Positions 1 through 6,867 of a stretch of DNA of 30,661 nt are shown piece after piece. The position numbers and the translations under genes were made by a program. The DNA is from PWQG01 sp051747985 (GTDB lineage: Bacteria; Pseudomonadota; Gammaproteobacteria; Pseudomonadales; Pseudohongiellaceae): positions 1-30,661 of the forward strand of contig JBNJGU010000010.1 in NCBI GenBank assembly GCA_051747985.1, written 5' to 3'. The notes under the pieces were generated by a model. The model did not search any database. It was given only the letters and a program-made list of their open reading frames with translations, and had not been told where the DNA came from. Numbering within the stretch: the first letter of the stretch is position 1; every line of letters starts with the position of its first letter.

Positions 1-24
1 CCGGCCATTATGCACGGGAAGGCC

Positions 25-726
25 TCAGTTGGAAAACCGCGACAGGCGATACTGCACCAGAGGCTCCAACAGACGATAGAACAGGGAACGGGAACGCACC
101 GGACGTTCCACGCTGACCAGACAGACACAGTCGGTGTCCTGGGTAGCAGTGGGTTGATGCGGCTCGCCGGCATTGCGGACCACGAAATCGCCCTGGCTGT
201 AATGGCCCTCGCGGTCGGAGAAGCTGCCCTTGAGCAACACGGTGATTTCCTCGCCGCGATGCTCGTGCTCCGGCATCTGCCCACCGGCGCGGATATCGTA
301 GATGGCGGTCTCCCGCTCATCGGCGCCCAGATCCACCGGAGCGATCCGCAGGGAACCACCGAGCTGTACCCAATTCAGGGAATCCATACCCTGCTGGAAC
401 AGCCTGGACAATGCCGCCGGCATACGACCGATCAGCGGATCGCGCCTGTTCTGGACCCTGTCGTGTCGCGGACTGACCGGCTCTGGCGGGCCCGCCGCTT
501 CTTCCTGTTCGATGCGCTGCATCACCGCCTCGAAACTGTCGTCCTCCCGGGATTCCGGGGTCAGCCGATGGAACAGGTGACTGCCGACATCCGTCAGTTG
601 CTGTACACGCGCACGACATTTACCGCAGTAATGCAGATGCGCGGAAACACAGAGGGACTGCGACAACGGCAGGCTGCCGGTCGAGAAATCCGTCAGGAAA
701 CGTGAATCCGGATGAAATGTAACCAT
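25..726 (-). CDS. chrR: ChrR-type zinc-dependent anti-sigma factor with C-terminal cupin
   Basis: This 233-residue protein should hold the ECF sigma factor encoded just upstream inactive in the cytoplasm and release it on singlet-oxygen or related stress. The N-terminal anti-sigma domain carries H5, H30, C34 and C37. This is the HxxxCxxC zinc site of Rhodobacter sphaeroides ChrR (H6, H31, C35, C38) shifted by one residue. The C-terminal half is a cupin with H154, H156, E160 and H190, which match the second metal site of ChrR (H141, H143, E147, H177). Both metal sites therefore look intact. The gene starts 17 bases after the sigma factor stop, on the same strand, so the two are almost certainly cotranscribed. 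The family assignment is firm; the inducing signal is inferred from the family. Confidence 0.93.
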   Translation of the reverse strand: MVTFHPDSRFLTDFSTGSLPLSQSLCVSAHLHYCGKCRARVQQLTDVGSHLFHRLTPESREDDSFEAVMQRIEQEEAAGPPEPVSPRHDRVQNRRDPLIGRMPAALSRLFQQGMDSLNWVQLGGSLRIAPVDLGADERETAIYDIRAGGQMPEHEHRGEEITVLLKGSFSDREGHYSQGDFVVRNAGEPHQPTATQDTDCVCLVSVERPVRSRSLFYRLLEPLVQYRLSRFSN

Positions 727-743
727 ATACGGGACCTGTCAGT

Positions 744-1331
744 TTATCGGTCGATCATTACCTGGAGCTTGCCCAATGCCAGCCGGATACGCGACTTCAC
801 GGTCCCCAGCGGGATTTGCAGCTCTTCGGCCACTTCGTTGTGGGATTTGCCTTCCATGAAGGCCTTGAACAGTACCTGCGCCTGTTCGTCCGGAAGCTCC
901 GACAGCGCCTTGCGGATGCGGGTTTCGGCCCGCTTCTGCTGCAGATCCACCAATGGCTCCTCGGCCGCCTCCGCTTCATGCCACATGTCTTCCACCGCCA
1001 CACGCCGCTCCTTCCGGTCACGCCGCCGGATGAAGTCGATACGGGTGTTGCGGGCGATGGTGTAGATCCAGGTCGTGGCACTGGCCTTGCTGCTGTTGAA
1101 CGAGGCGGACTTGCGCCAGATCTTGATCATCACCTCCTGGGTGATTTCCTCGGCCTGGCTCCAGTCGCCGCCGGGGCTTCTGGCCAGAAAGGCACGCACC
1201 AGCGGCGCGAAATGCTCGAAAACCTTCCGGAAGGCCGCCCGGTCGCGATGTTCAGCAATCTGCTCAAGACAACGGGCCCAGGGATCCTCGCCTGCCTCGA
1301 TACCACTTTCCTGCATGTCGCCGCCGTTCAT
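744..1331 (-). CDS. rpoE: ECF RNA polymerase sigma factor, RpoE/ChrR-paired type
   Basis: This is a group 4 (ECF) sigma factor of about 195 residues. Sigma region 2 includes 'AEEITQEVMIKIWRKS' and 'TWIYTIARNTRIDFIRR'. Region 4 includes 'LPDEQAQVLFKAFMEGKS' and the helix-turn-helix 'IPLGTVKSRIRLALGKL'. The frame is open up to an ATG at 1394, but a candidate promoter lies at 1396-1425 and would start transcription close to base 1389. I therefore prefer the ATG at 1331; the ATG at 1316 is a second choice. The chrR anti-sigma gene follows 17 bases downstream. This pairing is that of the singlet-oxygen-response sigma factors of R. sphaeroides and of similar systems in Vibrio and Shewanella. The plus-strand lipid-modification genes that diverge from it are the likely regulon. 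Confidence 0.92.
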   Translation of the reverse strand: MNGGDMQESGIEAGEDPWARCLEQIAEHRDRAAFRKVFEHFAPLVRAFLARSPGGDWSQAEEITQEVMIKIWRKSASFNSSKASATTWIYTIARNTRIDFIRRRDRKERRVAVEDMWHEAEAAEEPLVDLQQKRAETRIRKALSELPDEQAQVLFKAFMEGKSHNEVAEELQIPLGTVKSRIRLALGKLQVMIDR

Positions 1332-1395
1332 TGTGATCTGGGAATTTTGCACGTGATCGGGCTCCGGGTCTGCATGTCGGTTGTATCCGTACATC

Positions 1396-1425
1396 CAGCT
1401 ACGCCGCGGCCCCGCGGGCGGATCA
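1396..1425 (-). promoter_or_regulatory. Candidate ECF sigma autoregulatory promoter (rpoE-chrR)
   Basis: Reading the minus strand, TGATCC (1425-1420) is followed by an 18-base spacer and then TAGCTG (1401-1396). TGATCC is the known -35 element of R. sphaeroides sigma-E, whose promoters also have a spacer near 18 and a -10 beginning TA. It lies directly upstream of the sigma gene, as expected for autoregulation. The -10 match is weak beyond TA. The same arrangement occurs on the opposite strand at 1451-1480. Confidence 0.65.
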
Positions 1426-1450
1426 CCCGTTCACGGGTTACATACCACAT

Positions 1451-1480
1451 TGATCCGGGGTCACCACCTCCGCGTACCCG
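1451..1480 (+). promoter_or_regulatory. Candidate ECF sigma promoter for the divergent operon
   Basis: TGATCC (1451-1456), an 18-base spacer and TACCCG (1475-1480) lie 48 bases upstream of the first gene of the plus-strand operon. The spacing equals that of the element on the other strand upstream of the sigma factor gene. The -10 is weak apart from its TA. A sigma-70-like TATAGA also occurs near 1489-1494, so a second start site is possible. Confidence 0.6.
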
Positions 1481-1528
1481 AAGCACAGTATAGACATTTT
1501 CCCTCACCATCACAGCCGGAGTGATACC

Positions 1529-1984
1529 ATGGCCACAGAAGGGCAGACTGATTGCTCGGCGTTGAGACGGGCGCTGCTGCGTGATTTCAAGGATTTCTAC
1601 AGCAGCGGAAAACCCGACATGGACGCCCTGGCCCGACTGTATACGGAGGACGTGGAGTTCTGTGATCCAGTGCATACCCTGCACGGCCGGCTGGCACTGC
1701 GGCGCTACCTCTGCGACCTGTATGCCAATGCCACGTCGGTGCGGTTTGAATATACCGAGGAGCATGTCACGGAAGACGGCGCCAGTATCGCCTGGTGGAT
1801 GCGGATGGTACATCCACGCCTGGCCAGGGGGCAGGAGATCCAGGTGCGCGGGATGACCATGGTCCGGTTTTCGGACCGGATCTTCTATCAGGAGGACTTT
1901 TACGACCTGGGCCACCTGTTGTATCAGCACATCCCGCTCCTCGGGCGCATCATCCGCTACATCAACGGACGATTGTCGGGCTGA
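1529..1984 (+). CDS. NTF2/SnoaL-like fold protein, first gene of the ECF-linked operon
   Basis: This 151-residue soluble protein has the SnoaL/NTF2-like pattern: an N-terminal helix, 'LARLYTEDVEFCDPVHTLHG', then strands ending in 'GMTMVRFSDRIFYQEDFYDL'. Proteins of this kind occur next to RpoE-ChrR modules in other gammaproteobacteria, usually beside the same short-chain dehydrogenase, DUF1365 and cyclopropane synthase genes. CCGGAG at 1515-1520 is a good ribosome binding site 8 bases before the ATG. The substrate or ligand is unknown. The fold is used by isomerases, hydrolases and non-enzymatic binding proteins, so no reaction can be assigned. It is first in line after the candidate ECF promoter at 1451-1480. 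Confidence 0.85.
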   Translation: MATEGQTDCSALRRALLRDFKDFYSSGKPDMDALARLYTEDVEFCDPVHTLHGRLALRRYLCDLYANATSVRFEYTEEHVTEDGASIAWWMRMVHPRLARGQEIQVRGMTMVRFSDRIFYQEDFYDLGHLLYQHIPLLGRIIRYINGRLSG

Positions 1985-2031
1985 TGCACCGGGGTGAGAA
2001 CAGGAAGCCATGGCGGGGCCATTCATGAGAA

Positions 2032-2038
2032 AAGGAGG
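2032..2038 (+). promoter_or_regulatory. Strong Shine-Dalgarno for the short-chain dehydrogenase
   Basis: AAGGAGG, five bases before the ATG at 2044, is a near-perfect anti-16S match. It fixes the start of the next gene and implies efficient translation. Confidence 0.8.
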
Positions 2039-2043
2039 ATGAC

Positions 2044-2826
2044 ATGACGGTCAGCCAACAGAACGTATGGATCACCGGAGCCGGCTCCGGCATCGGAGAG
2101 GCGCTGGCCAGCCACTATGCCGCCCAGGGACACACCGTGGTGATCAGCGGCCGCACGCCGGAAAAGCTGGATACGGTCGCCGGGAACCATCCGGGGAAGA
2201 TCATACCGCTGGTGTTCGACGTGACCGACGACGACAGCGTCCCGGAAGTGCAGTCGGCGCTGGCCGGACTGCTGCCGCACATCGACCTGTTGATCCTCAA
2301 TGCCGGCAGCTGCGAGTACATCCGCGCTCCGGAACTGGACACCGCGCTGTTCCGCCGCGTGATGGACACCAACCATTTCGGCATGATCAACACCCTGCGC
2401 GCGGCGCTGCCATTGCTGGAATCCGCTCCCCGGCGCCCGCACGTGGCCGGGGTCTGCAGTCTGGCCGGATTCATCGGATTCCCGCGCGCCGCCGCCTATG
2501 GCAGTTCGAAAGCGGCCGCCGCCTATCTGCTCAACGCGCTGCGGCTGGACTTCGGCGACCTGTTCGATGTCACCGTGATCAACCCCGGTTTCGTGAAGAC
2601 GCCCATGACCGAGCGCAACCGGTTCCCGATGCCATTCCTGATGACCACGGAGCAGGCCACCGCCGCCATCACCCGCCGCTTGCGGCGACGTCCGTTCACA
2701 CTCAACTTCCCACGTCGGCTGACATGGACACTCCGGCTGCTGCAGCTGTTCCAGCGCCCCTGGTACCGCCATCACATGAAACAGGCGGACAGCCAACGCG
2801 GGTCATCGGCCCATCATGCAGACTGA
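2044..2826 (+). CDS. Short-chain dehydrogenase/reductase (SDR)
   Basis: This 260-residue NAD(P)-dependent oxidoreductase is of the classical SDR type. The cofactor motif TGAGSGIG is at residues 11-18, NAG is at 86-88, and the catalytic S139, Y152 and K156 ('YGSSK') are present, followed by 'INPGFVKTPMT'. The last 30 or so residues are basic and hydrophilic. The substrate cannot be read from sequence. In related ECF-sigma clusters this SDR travels with DUF1365 and cyclopropane-synthase-like proteins and may act on a lipid-linked carbonyl, but that is inference. Its 3' end overlaps the next gene by 11 bases, which suggests translational coupling. Confidence 0.92.
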   Translation: MTVSQQNVWITGAGSGIGEALASHYAAQGHTVVISGRTPEKLDTVAGNHPGKIIPLVFDVTDDDSVPEVQSALAGLLPHIDLLILNAGSCEYIRAPELDTALFRRVMDTNHFGMINTLRAALPLLESAPRRPHVAGVCSLAGFIGFPRAAAYGSSKAAAAYLLNALRLDFGDLFDVTVINPGFVKTPMTERNRFPMPFLMTTEQATAAITRRLRRRPFTLNFPRRLTWTLRLLQLFQRPWYRHHMKQADSQRGSSAHHAD

Positions 2827-3583
2827 ACCGCGCCACAGCGCGATCTACAGCGGACTGGTGAGACACCGCCGGTTCAGTCCGCGCCCACACAGCTTCACCT
2901 ATCGTGTGTTCATGATGTACCTCGACCTGGACGAGCTGCCAGACCTGTTCCGGAACCGGTGGTTCTGGTCGGCAAGCCACCCCGCGCCGGCACGATTCCG
3001 GCGTCGCGACTACCTGGGACCGGCGCACCGTCCGCTGATCGAGGCGGTGCGTGACTGCGTGGAACAGCAGACCGGACAGCGTCCCGACGGTCCGGTGCGC
3101 CTGCTCACCAATCTGCGCTACTTCGGCTTCCTGATGAACCCGATCAGCTGCTATTACTGCTTTGACCGGGAGGAACGGCTGCGCTGGATCGTCGCCGAGG
3201 TGACCAACACGCCGTGGCGCGAACGCCGGCAGTACGTCATTCCCTGCACGCCGGGCACGACCGTACAGCGTCATGCGTTCCACAAGACCCTGCATGTATC
3301 ACCGTTCATGCCCATGGACATGATCTATCAATGGCGCAGCACCACGCCCGATCGCAGACTGGCCCTGCACCTGAAGAACCTGCAGGATCGTCGGGAAACC
3401 TTCAACGCCACGCTGGCACTGGAGAAGCAGTCACTGACATCCACCAATCTGAATCGCATGCTGCTGTCGTATCCATTCATGACATTGAAGGTGGGGATGG
3501 GCATCTACTGGCAGGCGCTGAAGCTGTTTCTCAAGCGCGTGCCGCTGTACCGCCGAGCACCAGCCCCGGATCAGAGGACCTGA
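2816..3583 (+). CDS. DUF1365 family protein
   Basis: This 255-residue protein has recognisable DUF1365 features: the N-terminal 'IYSGLVRHRRFSPRPHSF' and 'YRVFMMYLDLDELP', then 'LLTNLRYFGFLMNPISCYYC', 'EVTNTPWRERRQYV' and 'KTLHVSPFMPMDMIYQWR'. The family has no settled reaction. Its genes occur widely next to cyclopropane-fatty-acid-synthase-like methyltransferases and are thought to take part in lipid modification. Here it overlaps the dehydrogenase by 11 bases and ends 15 bases before the methyltransferase. The flavin-dependent amine-oxidase-like gene that often precedes DUF1365 in similar clusters is absent from this stretch. Confidence 0.9.
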   Translation: MQTEPRHSAIYSGLVRHRRFSPRPHSFTYRVFMMYLDLDELPDLFRNRWFWSASHPAPARFRRRDYLGPAHRPLIEAVRDCVEQQTGQRPDGPVRLLTNLRYFGFLMNPISCYYCFDREERLRWIVAEVTNTPWRERRQYVIPCTPGTTVQRHAFHKTLHVSPFMPMDMIYQWRSTTPDRRLALHLKNLQDRRETFNATLALEKQSLTSTNLNRMLLSYPFMTLKVGMGIYWQALKLFLKRVPLYRRAPAPDQRT

Positions 3584-3598
3584 GGAAACACACGCATC

Positions 3599-4948
3599 AT
3601 GAGACCGACAGACTTGTTGCATTCCCGGCCAGGGACACATTCCAGTTCCGCCACCATGACGGAGGAAAGTCCACTGGCCGAACCGGCGGAGACCCGGCCC
3701 CGTCCGGGCCCGATCACCCGAGCGGCCCGTCGACTGGTGCACCGCACCCTGTCACGCATTCAACGCGGCCGCGTCACGGTCGAGGACACGGAAGGCGGAC
3801 TGCACACCTTCGGCGATCCCGACAGTACGCTACATACGCACCTGACCATCCATGACCCGGCCATGTACCGCGCCGTGGCCTTTGGCGGCAGCATCGGCAG
3901 CGCGGAATCCTACATGGACCGGCACTGGAGTTGCTCCGATCTGGTGGCCCTGGTGCGGATCATGGTACTCAACATGGACGTGCTGGCGGCCATGGACCTG
4001 CGTAATGCCGCACTGCGGGGGCTCATCGAGCGTATCGGCAACCTGGCGCGGCGCAACAGCCGCCACGGTTCGCGACGCAACATTGCCGCGCACTATGATC
4101 TGAGCAATGAATTCTTTGCCACATTCCTGGATCCGACCATGATGTATTCCTCGGCGGTATTCCGGGATCAGGCCCAGCCGCTGGAAGACGCCGCCGTGGC
4201 CAAACTGCGCCACATCGCCACGCGACTGGATCTGCGGCCGGATGATCATCTGCTGGAGATCGGCACCGGCTGGGGCGGAATGGCCCTGCTGGCGGCACGC
4301 GAATACGGCTGCCGCGTGACCACCACGACGCTGTCGCGGGAACAGTACCAGCACACACTGCAGTGTGTCCGGGAAGCGGGACTGGAGGATCGGATCACCG
4401 TGCTGATGCAGGATTACCGCGACCTTCGGGGCCAGTACGACAAACTGGTCTCCATCGAAATGATCGAGGCCGTGGGTCACCAGTACTATCGTGACTATTT
4501 CCGGAAGTGCACCTCGCTGCTGAAGCCGGACGGCCTGATGCTGATCCAGGCCATCACGATCTCCGACCAGCGCTATGACCGCGCCCGTCGCAAGGTCGAT
4601 TTCATCCAGCGCTATATCTTCCCCGGCGGCTGTCTGCCTTCGAACAGCGTCATCGCCTCGCATGTGGCCAGGCACACCGACATGCAGATCGTCGGTCTGG
4701 AGGACATCACCCATGACTACGCGTTGACCCTGGCACACTGGCGGCAACGTTTTCTGCGCCAGAGACGGGCGGTGGCCGATGCCGGCTTCAGTGACGCCTT
4801 CATCCGCATGTGGGACTACTACCTTGCGTACTGCCAGGGCGGTTTCATGGAGCGGGTGATCCATACCGCGCAGATCCTGATGGCCCGCCCGGAGGCCCGA
4901 CTGGCTCCACTGCATGCCCGCCTGGACATGCCAGCGCGGGACCGGTAA
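3599..4948 (+). CDS. Cyclopropane-fatty-acyl-phospholipid synthase family methyltransferase
   Basis: This S-adenosylmethionine-dependent methyltransferase of 449 residues is related to Cfa, which adds a methylene or methyl group to unsaturated acyl chains of membrane phospholipids. Visible motifs are HYDLSN (165-170), MMYSSA (181-186), the SAM-binding LEIGTGWGG (219-227), EMIEAVG (287-293) and 'FIQRYIFPGGCLPS'. The first 35-40 residues are low-complexity, and an internal ATG at 3656 is an alternative start. I keep 3599 because GAGG lies upstream near 3583. It belongs to the ECF-linked operon. Homologues in such clusters may make branched or furan fatty acids rather than cyclopropane ones, so the exact product is uncertain and I give no symbol. 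Confidence 0.92.
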   Translation: MRPTDLLHSRPGTHSSSATMTEESPLAEPAETRPRPGPITRAARRLVHRTLSRIQRGRVTVEDTEGGLHTFGDPDSTLHTHLTIHDPAMYRAVAFGGSIGSAESYMDRHWSCSDLVALVRIMVLNMDVLAAMDLRNAALRGLIERIGNLARRNSRHGSRRNIAAHYDLSNEFFATFLDPTMMYSSAVFRDQAQPLEDAAVAKLRHIATRLDLRPDDHLLEIGTGWGGMALLAAREYGCRVTTTTLSREQYQHTLQCVREAGLEDRITVLMQDYRDLRGQYDKLVSIEMIEAVGHQYYRDYFRKCTSLLKPDGLMLIQAITISDQRYDRARRKVDFIQRYIFPGGCLPSNSVIASHVARHTDMQIVGLEDITHDYALTLAHWRQRFLRQRRAVADAGFSDAFIRMWDYYLAYCQGGFMERVIHTAQILMARPEARLAPLHARLDMPARDR

Positions 4949-4952
4949 GTTC

Positions 4953-5477
4953 GTGTGGACCGGATCGCGACAATCGCCATTGCTGGCCGCGCGCCAGCAC
5001 GCCGTGCTCAACGCCGTGGTGTTTCAGCTGGCCTGGCTGCTGTGCGTGCTGGGTGGCAACCTGGTGGCGCTGCCCGTGACGGCCGGCGCCCTGGCGCTGC
5101 ATCTGTGGCTGAGCACACACAGGGGCGCGGAAACACGGGTGCTGCTGGCCGCCATCGCCGTGGGCCTGCTCTGCGATAGCCTGCTCATCAACAGTGGCGT
5201 CCTGCTCACTCCCGGTATGCTGCCGCCACTGTGGCTGCTGTGTCTGTGGCCATTGTTCGCCAGCACCCTGGGGCTGGCGTTACGCTGGTTCCGTGACCGG
5301 CTGCCGGCCGCCGCGGTGGGCGGACTGGTGTTTGCGCCCATGTCCTATTTCGGCGGAAGCCGGATTGCCGGCATTGAACTGCTGGCACCGGAATGGCTGG
5401 CACTCCTGGTGATCGGACTGGCCTGGTCACTGGTATTCCCGTTGCTCATCCTGATTCACAGGAGGTTATCACCATGA
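4953..5477 (+). CDS. DUF2878 family integral membrane protein
   Basis: This roughly 174-residue polytopic membrane protein has about five hydrophobic segments, including 'LNAVVFQLAWLLCVLGGN', 'VLLAAIAVGLLCDSLLI', 'LWLLCLWPLFASTLGLAL' and 'LALLVIGLAWSLVFPLLIL'. The 'GLLCDSLLINSGVL', 'WLLCLWPLFASTL' and 'GPLSYFGG'-like 'APMSYFGGSRIAGIEL' stretches are typical of DUF2878. The start is uncertain: GTG at 4953, four bases after the methyltransferase stop, fits a membrane N-terminus best, but ATG at 4914 is in frame and would overlap the upstream gene by 35 bases. DUF2878 genes recur beside DUF1365 and cyclopropane synthase genes. Its role is unknown. Confidence 0.85.
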   Translation: MWTGSRQSPLLAARQHAVLNAVVFQLAWLLCVLGGNLVALPVTAGALALHLWLSTHRGAETRVLLAAIAVGLLCDSLLINSGVLLTPGMLPPLWLLCLWPLFASTLGLALRWFRDRLPAAAVGGLVFAPMSYFGGSRIAGIELLAPEWLALLVIGLAWSLVFPLLILIHRRLSP

Positions 5478-6232
5478 CCCCGTCTCTACCCCTGCAGCTG
5501 CTGACGCTCTTGCTGATGAGCGCTTCATTGATCGCATCGGCCGAAGACGGTGATCGGGAGCTGGTGCCCTGGGCCAGAGGGGAAGTCCGGAACGAGGACG
5601 GGACTCTGTTGTATCGGGAATTTCATCTGGCCCCGGAGCACGATGCGCGGCCCGTGCGCGTCGAATATCGCGCCGAAGACGGCGGGGACGCACTGTTTGC
5701 GGAAAAAACCCTGGATTACTCGGTATCGGCAACGGCTCCGGCCATGGATTTCGTGGACCGGCGCCGCAATCTGCGGATCGTCACCCGCTACCCCGACCCG
5801 TCCGAGCCCGGGCGACTGCAACTGGCCTACTACCCGGAGCGGGACGGCGAGCCTGAGCGCGACACGTTCGACACGGACAGCCTGATCGTCGATGCCGGCT
5901 TTGACCCGTACATCCAGCAACACTGGGATCGGCTTGTCGACGACGAGCGGATCGTCGCCAGGTTCCTGGTGCCGTCCCGCTCGGACACCGTTCGCATGAG
6001 CCTGCAGCAGGTGGATACCGATCGCTGCGAGACGCCAGTCGATGATATCCGATGCTTCGAGGTGCGACCCGCCGGAGCGCTGCGCCTGGTCGGCTGGTTC
6101 GTTGACCCGATCCGCCTGGCCTACACGGCGGAGCCTCGACGCCTGGTGCTCTATCATGGTCAGGGCAACATCCCGGATGAATCCGGCGATCCACGACAGG
6201 TACGCATTCACTACGAGTATGATGGGTTATAA
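5474..6232 (+). CDS. Exported protein of unknown family
   Basis: This 252-residue protein has a clear signal peptide: a hydrophobic core at residues 5-20 and a likely cut after 'SASLIASA'. The mature part is acidic and probably beta-rich, with many alternating strands and repeats of R-x-x/E-Y pairs ('VRVEYRAEDGG', 'LQLAYYPERDGEPERD', 'VRIHYEYDGL'). Two cysteines (in 'DRCETPVDDIRCFEV') could form a disulfide in the periplasm. I do not recognise the family. The ATG at 5474 overlaps the DUF2878 stop as ATGA, so the two are translationally coupled and the product is probably a periplasmic partner of that membrane protein. The frame is open further upstream to 5393, but the ribosome site GGAGG at 5461-5465 and the signal peptide fix the start. 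Confidence 0.85.
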   Translation: MTPSLPLQLLTLLLMSASLIASAEDGDRELVPWARGEVRNEDGTLLYREFHLAPEHDARPVRVEYRAEDGGDALFAEKTLDYSVSATAPAMDFVDRRRNLRIVTRYPDPSEPGRLQLAYYPERDGEPERDTFDTDSLIVDAGFDPYIQQHWDRLVDDERIVARFLVPSRSDTVRMSLQQVDTDRCETPVDDIRCFEVRPAGALRLVGWFVDPIRLAYTAEPRRLVLYHGQGNIPDESGDPRQVRIHYEYDGL

Positions 6233-6261
6233 TGGGGGTTTTTGCAGGAGGCACCCGTTCC

Positions 6262-6867
6262 ATGCCATTGCCACCGCCCGTCGACCGTGAACCTATCCAC
6301 ACCCGTGACATCCATTTCAATGGATACGAGCGCAAGGACGGCCTGTTCGACATCGAGGCCCACCTGGTCGACACCAAGAGCTACGAGTTCAGCAACAACT
6401 GGCGTGGCACGATCGGCCCCGGAGAGGCGCTGCATGAGATGTGGCTGCGCGTGACGGTGAACGCGGAGTTCACCATCCAGGACATCGAGGCCGCCACCGA
6501 CAACAGTCCGTTCGAAATCTGTCCGGACATCACACCCAACTACAAGCGCCTGATCGGCCTGACCATCGGGCCGGGCTGGCGCAAGGCGGTGCTTGAGCAT
6601 GTGGCCGGGACCGAAGGCTGCACCCATATCACCGAACTGCTGTATCCGCTGGCGACCGTAGCGGTGCAGACCATCAGGCCCCTGCAGAACCACCGGCGCA
6701 GGCAGACGGATTCAGACGTCAGCCGCCATCGCGGCCGCCCGTTCGTGCTGAACACCTGCCACGCCTGGGCCGAGAGCTCCCCGGTGGTGAAGGAAAATGC
6801 GCCCGATTATTACCGTCCGGCCGATATCATGGCTTCGGATGCTGAGACAGAGGCAGGACGAGAGTGA
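6262..6867 (+). CDS. DUF2889 family protein
   Basis: This 201-residue soluble protein matches DUF2889, with 'IHTRDIHFNGYERKDGLFDI', 'EAHLVDTKSYEF', 'GEALHEMWLRVTVNAEFTI', 'IGPGWRKAVLEHVAGTEGC' and 'ITELLYPLATVAVQTI'. The function is unknown. The start is set by GCAGGAGG at 6244-6251, ten bases before the ATG at 6262; an in-frame ATG at 6232 has no ribosome site. The gene follows the exported protein after 29 bases and may belong to the same operon. Its last 41 bases overlap, head to head, the 3' end of the histidine kinase gene on the other strand. Homologues are often found next to unrelated genes, so I would not assume a role in lipid modification. Confidence 0.88.
   Translation: MPLPPPVDREPIHTRDIHFNGYERKDGLFDIEAHLVDTKSYEFSNNWRGTIGPGEALHEMWLRVTVNAEFTIQDIEAATDNSPFEICPDITPNYKRLIGLTIGPGWRKAVLEHVAGTEGCTHITELLYPLATVAVQTIRPLQNHRRRQTDSDVSRHRGRPFVLNTCHAWAESSPVVKENAPDYYRPADIMASDAETEAGRE

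Noticed and set aside
10..705. Long open frame on the plus strand opposite the chrR gene
   Set aside because: It is a shadow of the minus-strand anti-sigma gene. The minus-strand product has intact ChrR zinc ligands, whereas this frame has no recognisable domain.
2290..2295. Further TGATCC elements inside the dehydrogenase gene and elsewhere
   Set aside because: These copies lie within coding sequence and no TA -10 occurs at the 18-base spacing, so I treat them as chance matches.
3830..5011. 393-codon minus-strand frame opposite the cyclopropane-synthase-like gene
   Set aside because: The plus strand encodes all expected SAM-methyltransferase motifs, so this is a shadow frame.
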